From positions 1 through 34,165 of the IMG/VR virus record IMGVR_UViG_3300037245_001041: a stretch of 34,165 nt of DNA, one strand, 5' to 3'. A program made the translations under genes and the position numbers. The notes under the pieces were generated by a model. That model saw nothing but the letters and a program-made list of their open reading frames with translations. It did no database searches and was not told the origin of the DNA. Positions 20,712 to 26,402 of this stretch are shown one piece after another; within the stretch, counting starts at the first letter, position 1; every line of letters begins with the position of its first letter. The stretch is from a virus.

Positions 20712-20722
20712 AGGAGTAATCC

Positions 20723-20962
20723 ATGAACGAATACGAAATCACAATAACCGACCCTATAACCGGAGACGATCTACCGTTGACCGTCATGGTCGCATTGAGA
20801 GACCCCGACCCAGGTATAGGGTTCATCGGCGATTATTCCATTGCCAGCGTTGTTGATGAATTCGGGTTCGATAGATGTGACCTACTCGACACCGAAGAGG
20901 GCCGAGAGATTGACGATATTATCGTTGAACGGATGGAGGAGGATGGATCATGGCGAAGCTAG
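20723..20962 (+). CDS. Hypothetical acidic protein
   Basis: A 79-residue protein with many Asp and Glu residues throughout. A good AAGGAG site lies upstream. The composition is like DNA-mimic or inhibitor proteins but that is only a resemblance. It overlaps the next gene by 13 bases. Confidence 0.6.
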   Translation: MNEYEITITDPITGDDLPLTVMVALRDPDPGIGFIGDYSIASVVDEFGFDRCDLLDTEEGREIDDIIVERMEEDGSWRS

Positions 20963-21294
20963 ACAACCTATCCTCTAATCCTCGGATCTGCGACAAGTGC
21001 GGAAGTAACAAGTCCAGGCAAACGGGCCGGACGTTCAATAAACGGTATAAATCCATTTATAGGACTTGCAAAGATTGCGGGCATAAATGGGCGGCTATCG
21101 AGGTGAAGGCAATCAAAGAGGGCCGGGGGCTTATACCAGTAATTGATGTAGGCACCGATAAACGAATGGGCATAGACCTAGATATGGCTATGCGGTTATT
21201 GATTATGATGAGGAAAAGATACTACTTTGGGATAATCCCCAGCGAAGAGTTTATGGTTACGGTTAATGATTTCATAAAAGGCGTAAAAGGATGA
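20950..21294 (+). CDS. Zinc-ribbon protein
   Basis: A 114-residue protein with a zinc ribbon: Cys14-x2-Cys17 and Cys40-x2-Cys43 in a Cys-Lys-Asp-Cys-Gly-His-Lys-Trp context, resembling the DNA-binding ribbon of NrdR-like regulators. The C-terminal part is helical with a Met/Leu-rich segment (75-90). It may be a transcription modulator. The next gene starts on its stop (ATGA). Confidence 0.65.
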   Translation: MAKLDNLSSNPRICDKCGSNKSRQTGRTFNKRYKSIYRTCKDCGHKWAAIEVKAIKEGRGLIPVIDVGTDKRMGIDLDMAMRLLIMMRKRYYFGIIPSEEFMVTVNDFIKGVKG

Positions 21295-21629
21295 AACTAG
21301 CCTACAGCATATTCACCCTTACAACTAACCCGATGACAGGCGTCGGCAACGAGTGTGCGAAAGAAGTCACATTCAACGCCCGCGATAAATCCGGTGAGTA
21401 TCAGATAGTAGCCCGGGACAGATTAGCGGTGGCGGCAGCGGCCCACCTGAAAGCGGGCGACAAGGCGCGAATCCTAGGCCACACCGTCAACGACTGGAAA
21501 GAAGTAACCGGCAGATGCGAATGTGGGCGGGACATCGTAACCAGGATGATCTACATAAGCGCCGAGGATATCCAAGTCAAGCGCCAAGACTGGCGCGGCA
21601 TCCTTGAACTACAGCCGTTATTGCTGTAA
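21291..21629 (+). CDS. Putative OB-fold, SSB-like protein
   Basis: A 112-residue protein whose layout suggests an OB barrel: beta segments at 24-44, a helix (45-54), Leu-Lys-Ala-Gly-Asp-Lys-Ala-Arg-Ile-Leu-Gly (53-63), and Arg-Met-Ile-Tyr-Ile-Ser-Ala-Glu-Asp-Ile (85-94), which parallels the Gly-x-Val-x-Gly and Ile-x-Ala-Asp-Asn/Asp-Ile strands of SSB. A Cys-Glu-Cys-Gly insert (76-79) is an addition. No acidic SSB tip is present. It could be a second, specialised ssDNA- or RNA-binding protein. This is inference from pattern. Confidence 0.5.
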   Translation: MKLAYSIFTLTTNPMTGVGNECAKEVTFNARDKSGEYQIVARDRLAVAAAAHLKAGDKARILGHTVNDWKEVTGRCECGRDIVTRMIYISAEDIQVKRQDWRGILELQPLLL

Positions 21630-21666
21630 GATTTAAGCACCATCATACAAAAAAACCCTTGCGGTT

Positions 21667-21697
21667 CCCGGCGTTTACTCCTTGCGCCGGGTTTTTT
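21667..21697 (+). terminator. Intrinsic terminator
   Basis: CCCGGCG (21667-21673) pairs with CGCCGGG (21685-21691), an 11-base loop lies between, and T6 follows (21692-21697). An A7 tract upstream of the stem would let it work in both directions. It ends the 20200-21629 transcript just before the next promoter. Confidence 0.85.
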
Positions 21698-21704
21698 ATG
21701 TCTT

Positions 21705-21766
21705 CACACAATCACCACATAAAAAGAGGAAATAATCATTGCGCCACAGTCTCTACCGTGTATAAT
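21705..21766 (+). promoter_or_regulatory. Promoter with conserved motif, copy 5
   Basis: The motif CACACAATCACCACA (21705-21719) is followed by TTGCGC (21739-21744), a 16-bp spacer and a perfect TATAAT (21761-21766). Motif start to -10 is 56 bases, again ten more than copy 4. The promoter controls the cluster from 21790 and is insulated by the terminator upstream. Confidence 0.8.
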
Positions 21767-21789
21767 AGTAAGTAGATAAGGAGCAATCG

Positions 21790-22140
21790 ATGACTAAAGC
21801 AACAAAAACAGAGTTAGTGACCATTCTTAACGCAACATACGGCGCTTATGCTTCTTTTAGATTTAGCAACGCATCCGACAACATGAAAGTAGCCGGGATG
21901 TTCAATACAGAAACCAAAGAAGTTATCATGAAGTCAACATCAGCACACACCACCCTCGCCCACGAGATAGCCCACGCCATCCAATACAACAAAGAGGGCG
22001 ATACTTGCTGCATGACTCTCCCTTTATGCACAGGGTTTAATAAACTCCAAAACAAAACAGAGGAAGAGATAAAGAACAACGGCGTGGCAATCGCATGGAA
22101 TACCAGAACAGGATGGTCAACCAAGAAAGACTGGAAATAA
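21790..22140 (+). CDS. Minimal HExxH metallopeptidase-like protein
   Basis: A 116-residue protein with His58-Glu59-Ile-Ala-His62 inside Thr-Thr-Leu-Ala-His-Glu-Ile-Ala-His-Ala-Ile-Gln, a zinc-peptidase signature, and a Cys-Cys pair at 73-74. It is short for a peptidase and has no clear third ligand, though Asp71 or Glu residues downstream could serve. ImmA-like, SprT-like and anti-restriction ArdC-like proteins share this motif. As the first gene behind a consensus promoter it may be an early host-interaction factor. Confidence 0.7.
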   Translation: MTKATKTELVTILNATYGAYASFRFSNASDNMKVAGMFNTETKEVIMKSTSAHTTLAHEIAHAIQYNKEGDTCCMTLPLCTGFNKLQNKTEEEIKNNGVAIAWNTRTGWSTKKDWK

Positions 22141-22175
22141 ACAAACGGCCCCTCCGGGGGCATAAGGAGTTAATT

Positions 22176-22364
22176 ATGAATATGACCATTGAGACATTGA
22201 GGGATTTACTAGACGGCGCTATCAATGCGGGGTTGGGCGAACAGGATTTTATTCTGCTGTCCGACAACAAGCGGCTAGGCGTGGGCGCGATGTCAATAGC
22301 AAACTATCACAAAGACCCGGAAGGATTAGAGGCCGTATTTGTCGGCACCGAGGTAGGAAAATAA
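22176..22364 (+). CDS. Hypothetical small protein
   Basis: A 62-residue protein. The ATG at 22176 with AAGGAG (22165-22170) is preferred over an upstream ATG at 22095 inside the previous gene. It is a mixed alpha/beta protein with an acidic first half. A small GCCCCTCCGGGGGC hairpin precedes the ribosome binding site. No family is recognised. Confidence 0.6.
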   Translation: MNMTIETLRDLLDGAINAGLGEQDFILLSDNKRLGVGAMSIANYHKDPEGLEAVFVGTEVGK

Positions 22365-22456
22365 TGATCTGGACAACCTTCTTTCTTATCGGGCTTGCCT
22401 TCGTGTTTGCGGTTATAGGGTGGATTAGATGGGATGACTCGGATGATATGGAATAA
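22364..22456 (+). CDS. 30-residue single-span microprotein
   Basis: Starts on the last base of the preceding stop (TAATG). Residues 3-22 are a hydrophobic membrane segment, followed by a short acidic tail with several Asp. Spacing supports translation. It could modulate a membrane complex; nothing more can be said. Confidence 0.5.
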   Translation: MIWTTFFLIGLAFVFAVIGWIRWDDSDDME

Positions 22457-22465
22457 GGAGAGAAT

Positions 22466-22609
22466 ATGAACATAGATGAATGTCCTTGGTGTGGGGAACT
22501 AGAGAATTGGCTTTTACTGCCAAACGGTGAGCGCGAATGTAATAGGTGCGGGGGCTCGATAGGGGAGCTTGCGCCATTGGCTCAGATTGAACCAGAGGGC
22601 AAGTCATGA
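22466..22609 (+). CDS. Small zinc-ribbon protein
   Basis: A 47-residue protein with Cys-Pro-Trp-Cys (6-9) and Cys-Asn-Arg-Cys-Gly (29-33), a compact zinc ribbon. GGAGAGA precedes the ATG. Its stop overlaps the next ATG (ATGA). Such stand-alone ribbons in phages may adapt nucleic-acid or protein contacts. Confidence 0.65.
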   Translation: MNIDECPWCGELENWLLLPNGERECNRCGGSIGELAPLAQIEPEGKS

Positions 22610-22977
22610 CCCGCCCACCAACGCACAAGGTTTGCCCGGCTTGCTTAGGTGGCAGGCAAATATATTCAACGGCTATCTTACACGATGGCTGTTTCACGTC
22701 AACTGATTGCCCAACATGCAAAGGCACAGGCGAAGTCCCGAACTACCTAACGGTCAGCCAATACACCGCCTGGATGCTGGCTAATGGATACCCTGACTGG
22801 GTGATGCCGGATGATGCGGCTGTTTGGTGGAAATGGATACACGGCAGTGATACGTACTCTCTCGGAGTTTGGCAGGATGCGTGGAAAGATGAAGACGGTA
22901 AGCCTAAAGGTCAGTATGCCGTTGTCGCCATCGAAGCAATGGGGCCACCGGCTGAAGACAGGAAGCCAGAGGAGTAG
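22606..22977 (+). CDS. DnaJ-type zinc finger protein
   Basis: A 123-residue protein with two half motifs of the DnaJ cysteine-rich type: Cys-Pro-Ala-Cys-x-Gly-Gly (10-16) and Cys-Pro-Thr-Cys-Lys-Gly-Thr-Gly-Glu-Val (35-44). The rest contains several Trp residues. It lacks a J domain, so it is not a full DnaJ; the finger may bind an unfolded or partner protein. Overlaps upstream and lies four bases before the next gene. Confidence 0.65.
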   Translation: MTRPPTHKVCPACLGGRQIYSTAILHDGCFTSTDCPTCKGTGEVPNYLTVSQYTAWMLANGYPDWVMPDDAAVWWKWIHGSDTYSLGVWQDAWKDEDGKPKGQYAVVAIEAMGPPAEDRKPEE

Positions 22978-22980
22978 AGG

Positions 22981-23340
22981 ATGGAACTTGACCCGCTAGC
23001 TTTAATAAAAGCCCTAAACAAAGGTAGCCGATATATCGAAACTATCTTTATGCAGGGCGGTTGCTTCCGTTTTCACAAGGTTCTTTTCGCCCTATGGCCA
23101 AACGCAACCCCATATATAAATCGCGCTAAAGACCATGTAATTACGCGGATTGACGGCCAATATTACGACGTGACTGGATATGTAGATTCGACTGGTTTTG
23201 CACCTTTGGTAGCAGAAGACGTTCCACTCACCAAGTCGTGGTCTTTCGAGAAACAAGCATGGCTCTCTTTAGGGGAATGTCCCCAGTGCGAAGAACCCTT
23301 GCTTATATCACCCACCGAACCAGTAGAGGAGAGTGAATAG
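22981..23340 (+). CDS. Papain-like fold protein (putative)
   Basis: A 119-residue protein with Gly-Gly-Cys-Phe-Arg-Phe (Cys28), His-Val-Ile-Thr-Arg-Ile-Asp-Gly (His52) and Tyr-Tyr-Asp-Val-Thr-Gly (Asp63). Cys, His and Asp in this order and spacing suggest a small papain or transglutaminase-like fold, known from uncharacterised phage proteins. An extra Cys-x2-Cys lies near residues 99-102. It might modify a host protein or be an inactive binder. The fold is inferred from the motif. Confidence 0.5.
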   Translation: MELDPLALIKALNKGSRYIETIFMQGGCFRFHKVLFALWPNATPYINRAKDHVITRIDGQYYDVTGYVDSTGFAPLVAEDVPLTKSWSFEKQAWLSLGECPQCEEPLLISPTEPVEESE

Positions 23341-23529
23341 ATGCAGAGAATACAGGTTGTAAACAGTAACGACGAAGATGTCTTCACTAAAGACGTTAAT
23401 GACTTATTGGCTAAAGGGTATCGCATTAGTTCGACAGATTGCGGTTTCTTCGACAGCGAGCCCTACGAGTTTCCCCTTAGCTTACTAGCTGTGTTGGTTA
23501 TCGAAGAGGAGCCCACCGATGAAGCGTAA
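23341..23529 (+). CDS. DUF1737-like small protein
   Basis: A 62-residue protein that starts directly after the previous stop. It has Val-Asn-Asp-Leu-Leu-Ala-Lys-Gly-Tyr in the middle, the core pattern of small DUF1737-type proteins (a helix, then Gly-Tyr). The end is acidic. Overlaps the next gene by 11 bases. Confidence 0.5.
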   Translation: MQRIQVVNSNDEDVFTKDVNDLLAKGYRISSTDCGFFDSEPYEFPLSLLAVLVIEEEPTDEA

Positions 23530-23905
23530 CCCCGATGGAACGTGGCCGATAGAGACGGCTGAACAAGCGGCTTGCTTCCCCAAAGATGTGTTAGGTGGTT
23601 TTATCGAGCATGATGGGGGACTTGTCGATTTCATTATCGAGACTGGTACGCTTCATTACTGGCCGGGTGAAGTAACCGACGCCCAACTACTCGAAGCCAT
23701 CAAGCCGAGGGACGGGAGACAGGTGCGGGTGATAGAGGATGATATGGCTAATGACGAATGCCCTAAGATTTGGTCGCCGGTCGCTTATAAGTGGTATAGC
23801 CATTTTGGAATGCACAAAGACACTTTATTCCTCGACGACAACGCCTTAACCCGTGGAACGTGCGGCGAGATAAGGGAAATGATTAAATTTGCTAAGGGGG
23901 AATAG
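23519..23905 (+). CDS. Hypothetical protein
   Basis: A 128-residue acidic protein with Asp-Gly-Thr-Trp-Pro at the start, Trp-Pro-Gly-Glu-Val in the middle and Lys-Trp-Tyr-Ser-His-Phe later. No family recognised. It forms part of a run of overlapping small genes, which makes translation likely. Confidence 0.6.
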   Translation: MKRNPDGTWPIETAEQAACFPKDVLGGFIEHDGGLVDFIIETGTLHYWPGEVTDAQLLEAIKPRDGRQVRVIEDDMANDECPKIWSPVAYKWYSHFGMHKDTLFLDDNALTRGTCGEIREMIKFAKGE

Positions 23906-24034
23906 ATGAAAAGGCTATACCATTGGGCCATGATGATATTCGCCGGGGCAGACTATCGGTATTTCTGGCAGGGCAGAAAATGGCCTTGTGGACACGTGCG
24001 GGGTAGTAAGTGCCGGTGCAAGGAGTGGAAGTGA
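23906..24034 (+). CDS. 42-residue Cys/His microprotein
   Basis: Starts one base after the preceding stop and overlaps the methyltransferase start (GTGA). The N-terminal half is aromatic-rich; the C-terminal half has Cys-Gly-His and Cys-Arg-Cys, a possible zinc site. Its last codons supply the AAGGAG ribosome binding site of the methyltransferase. Confidence 0.55.
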   Translation: MKRLYHWAMMIFAGADYRYFWQGRKWPCGHVRGSKCRCKEWK

Positions 24035-24705
24035 AGAACGTCGTCCATCTGTGCGACTGCATGGATTTTATGAAGGGGTTGCCGGATAACGCTTATGACC
24101 TTGCCATTGTTGACCCGCCTTATGGGCTGTCATGGGATGGGCAAGAAGCTAATAATAAGACAAACCGCCTAAAGCACGTAAAGAAAGATTGGGACTCGGC
24201 AATCCCAACCAGTGATTATTTTATGGCTTTATTTAGGGTTTCAGTTAATCAAATTATATGGGGCGGGAATTTCTTTAATGATTACCTTGGTTCTTATCGT
24301 TGCCCGATAGTATGGGATAAGCTCCAAAAATGGCACAGCGCAGAGATGGAACTTGCGTGGTCAAGTTTAGATGCCATGCCGAAGACCTTTAGGTTCTCAA
24401 GGGCCCAGGCATATACAGGCGGTGATAAAATCCACCCAACCCAAAAGCCTATTGCCCTATATAAATGGCTCCTCCAAAACTACGCCAAGCCCGGCCAAAC
24501 GATATTCGACTCTCATGTAGGCAGCGGCTCTATCCGTATCGCTTGCCATGACCTAGGCTTTAGCTTTGAGGGGTGCGAGCTAGACGCAGATTACCACGCG
24601 GCACAGGAAGCGCGATTCAACGAACATAAGGCACAGCTGACACTCTTTGAACCGGAAGAGATACGAGAGCCGGTACAGCAAATCGAATTAGACGTTAGGG
24701 ATTAA
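24031..24705 (+). CDS. DNA adenine methyltransferase, beta-class order
   Basis: A 224-residue protein. GTG at 24031 with AAGGAG (24020-24025) is preferred over an upstream GTG at 24010. The catalytic motif Asp-Pro-Pro-Tyr (28-31) lies near the N-terminus and the AdoMet motif Phe-Asp-Ser-His-Val-Gly-Ser-Gly (159-166) near the C-terminus, the beta-class order for N6-adenine or N4-cytosine enzymes. His-Pro-Thr-Gln-Lys-Pro is also present. No restriction gene is visible beside it, so it is an orphan methylase that may protect phage DNA against restriction or regulate promoters. Confidence 0.92.
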   Translation: MKNVVHLCDCMDFMKGLPDNAYDLAIVDPPYGLSWDGQEANNKTNRLKHVKKDWDSAIPTSDYFMALFRVSVNQIIWGGNFFNDYLGSYRCPIVWDKLQKWHSAEMELAWSSLDAMPKTFRFSRAQAYTGGDKIHPTQKPIALYKWLLQNYAKPGQTIFDSHVGSGSIRIACHDLGFSFEGCELDADYHAAQEARFNEHKAQLTLFEPEEIREPVQQIELDVRD

Positions 24706-24714
24706 GGAGAAGGT

Positions 24715-24912
24715 ATGGCGAATTTCACGACAACCAGGATCACAGCATTAAAGCAATACATGGAAACCCACAACCTAGACGCCCTAGGGATATCGGTATT
24801 ATGGGGTGTAACCTATGGCGCGGTACGTCACTGGCTTAACGGGGTTAGGCCGATAACCGGGCCGGTGTGGTTTATCATTAAGCGGGATATATACGGTAGG
24901 CTTGAGAAATAG
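24715..24912 (+). CDS. Cro/CI-like HTH protein
   Basis: A 65-residue protein with a helix-turn-helix pattern: an Ala-Leu-Lys-Gln-Tyr-Met helix, then Ser-Val-Leu-Trp-Gly-Val-Thr and Ala-Val-Arg-His-Trp-Leu-Asn-Gly-Val-Arg-Pro-Ile, as in Cro-like DNA-binding proteins (recognition helix about 32-43). It is the only obvious transcription regulator in the genome. It is a candidate ligand for the inverted repeat at 16476-16504, or for the CACACAATC motif. Its AAGGAG site is good. Confidence 0.7.
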   Translation: MANFTTTRITALKQYMETHNLDALGISVLWGVTYGAVRHWLNGVRPITGPVWFIIKRDIYGRLEK

Positions 24913-24930
24913 CACCGGAAATGCTAGAAT
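24902..24930 (+). promoter_or_regulatory. Promoter for the gene at 24958
   Basis: TTGAGA (24902-24907), 17-bp spacer, TAGAAT (24925-24930), with TGC just before the -10 (extended -10 character). The -35 lies in the last codons of the HTH gene. No CACACAATC motif is present, unlike most other promoters here. Confidence 0.65.
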
Positions 24931-24957
24931 GGGGTTAGGCAGACAAGAAGGAATGAT

Positions 24958-25266
24958 ATGATTATTAAAGCGCTTATAGGCAATGAGGTGTGGGCTTACA
25001 TAGAGGCCGACAGCATGACAGTGGAACAACTAGGTGTTTGTTTCCCAAACAAGATAGGTGAGAAAACAATTTACGAGACATCAACAGGGGGAAACTTTGA
25101 TCCTTTCGCGGAATCTTTCCGTTATGTCTCAGACGACCTGCTTTCAAACAAAGAGGAAAGCTTCTTATTGACATACGTACAATGGGGCGATGGGGATATG
25201 GGGCTGTTCGTGAGTGGCGGCGTATACGTCATGAATAATAGCGGGAAAACGATAGACAAGGCATAA
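24958..25266 (+). CDS. Hypothetical protein
   Basis: A 102-residue protein with its own promoter and followed by a terminator, so it is a single-gene unit. Mixed alpha/beta, acidic, with Gly-Asp-Asp/Gly-Asp-Gly loops near the C-terminal half. No family is recognised. Its isolation between the accessory genes and the packaging genes suggests an independently regulated function. Confidence 0.65.
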   Translation: MIIKALIGNEVWAYIEADSMTVEQLGVCFPNKIGEKTIYETSTGGNFDPFAESFRYVSDDLLSNKEESFLLTYVQWGDGDMGLFVSGGVYVMNNSGKTIDKA

Positions 25267-25285
25267 TATTAAACGTCTGCCAATC

Positions 25286-25312
25286 AGCCACTTTTAACAG
25301 GGTGGCTTTTTT
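25286..25312 (+). terminator. Intrinsic terminator
   Basis: AGCCAC (25286-25291) pairs with GTGGCT (25302-25307), with a T6 tract from 25307 to 25312. It closes the gene at 24958 and separates the accessory region from the packaging region. Confidence 0.8.
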
Positions 25313-25584
25313 ACGTCAAGAGTGGTAGTATTGACTTGTATAGTCCCGCAATGCCTATCAACGATGCACAAACTTGCGGGGCGTTTTACTTTGGGACATC
25401 CCGGGATGATCTCAAGGCGTATCCCAGTTAGGGTGCAGTTGCGACGACACGGTGACGGTGGATATTGTAACCGCCAACCAAGGCGAGCCACCGCCTATGA
25501 GTGTGGTAGAGGTGGCGCTTTGGTCCTATACGCCAAGAACGCAAGAAGGGCCCAAACCGAGTAGCGGGCAACCAAGGAGATACA
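25313..25584 (+). promoter_or_regulatory. Non-coding region before terminase: late promoter, structured leader, candidate cos/pac
   Basis: No convincing gene lies here. It contains a 7-bp stem CCCGCAA/TTGCGGG (25345-25351 with 25374-25380), a 12-bp palindrome CATCCCGGGATG (25397-25408), a promoter TTGCGA (25439-25444), 18 bp, TATTGT (25463-25468), and just after it a 14-bp stem: 25477-25485 plus 25488-25492 pair with 25511-25524, with a 2-base bulge. The promoter would drive terminase and head genes. A non-coding, palindrome-rich stretch right before terminase is also where cos or pac sites are often found. Which role applies cannot be decided from sequence. Confidence 0.55.
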
Positions 25585-25947
25585 ATGAGCGACGAAACAG
25601 GAGCAGCCAAGCCAAAGGGCCGACCATCTAAGGCGGCACTGGTAGCCGAAGCGGTAGCGTTACTATTAGACGAAAAGGAAATGATGGGGCTGAAAATGCC
25701 AGAGATCAAAGCCAAGATTGACTTTGCAAGGGGCGAGATCGAAAAGGCAGAAGAATGGCCTGACGATATTGCCACAAGGCCAATAGACCCGGGGCACGAC
25801 ATCGAGCCAGGAGTCAGACAGACCATTGAAGACATCCCACAATGCGAACACGACTATACAAAGAACGTTAGAGTGATACCAACGGTAGGCTCTAACTATG
25901 TATGCGATAGATGTTGGAAGTGTGGGGCGGAGAGTAACAAGAGGTAA
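25585..25947 (+). CDS. Packaging-region protein with AT-hook-like start
   Basis: A 120-residue protein just before the small terminase. The N-terminus has Lys-Gly-Arg-Pro-Ser-Lys (residues 11-16), similar to an AT-hook and to the small terminase start. The C-terminus has Cys-Glu-His and Cys-Asp-Arg-Cys-Trp-Lys-Cys, a likely metal site. It may be a DNA-binding packaging accessory; this is inferred from position and composition. Confidence 0.6.
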   Translation: MSDETGAAKPKGRPSKAALVAEAVALLLDEKEMMGLKMPEIKAKIDFARGEIEKAEEWPDDIATRPIDPGHDIEPGVRQTIEDIPQCEHDYTKNVRVIPTVGSNYVCDRCWKCGAESNKR

Positions 25948-25949
25948 GG

Positions 25950-26402
25950 ATGGGCAGACCTAGTAAGTATAAAACAGAATATGACGAACTCACCTATAGG
26001 TATTGCTTGCTAGGGGCTACTGATAAGCAACTAGCCGATTTCTTCGATACATCCGAGCAGACTATCAACGCATGGAAGAAGACACAGCCTAGCTTTCTTG
26101 AGTCCTTAAAGAAGGGCAAGGAATTAGCCGATGCAAGTGTCGCCGAGGCTCTGTACCATCGCGCTTTAGGATACAGCCATCCAGACAGTAAAGTGTTCAT
26201 GACAAGCGAAGGCCCGGAGGTCGTCAACATTATAAAGCACTATCCACCTGATACGGCTGCGGCGTTTATATGGCTGAAGAACCGGGCCGGGTGGAAGGAT
26301 AAACAAGACCTCGAGCATAGCGGCGATATAGGGCTAAAGGATATGAGCGACGACGACCTAAATAAAAGGCTGGAAGAGCTTGAATCGAAACAATCTAAGT
26401 GA
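25950..26402 (+). CDS. Terminase small subunit
   Basis: A 150-residue protein with Gly-Arg-Pro-Ser-Lys-Tyr at the start, a helix-turn-helix (Thr-Asp-Lys-Gln-Leu-Ala-Asp-Phe-Phe...Thr-Ile-Asn-Ala-Trp-Lys, about 24-43), a helical core (Ala-Leu-Tyr-His-Arg-Ala) and a Trp-Leu-Lys-Asn-Arg motif with Trp-Lys-Asp-Lys near the C-terminus. This is the usual layout of TerS proteins, which bind the packaging start site and load the motor. It overlaps the large subunit by 23 bases in another frame. Confidence 0.9.
   Translation: MGRPSKYKTEYDELTYRYCLLGATDKQLADFFDTSEQTINAWKKTQPSFLESLKKGKELADASVAEALYHRALGYSHPDSKVFMTSEGPEVVNIIKHYPPDTAAAFIWLKNRAGWKDKQDLEHSGDIGLKDMSDDDLNKRLEELESKQSK

Noticed and set aside
22095-22175. 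N-terminal extension of the gene at 22176
   Set aside because: It would lie inside the HExxH gene, while 22176 has a proper AAGGAG site.
25322-25564. 80-codon + strand open frame before terminase
   Set aside because: No ribosome binding site, Arg/Gly-rich low-quality protein, and the region is explained by promoter and hairpins.
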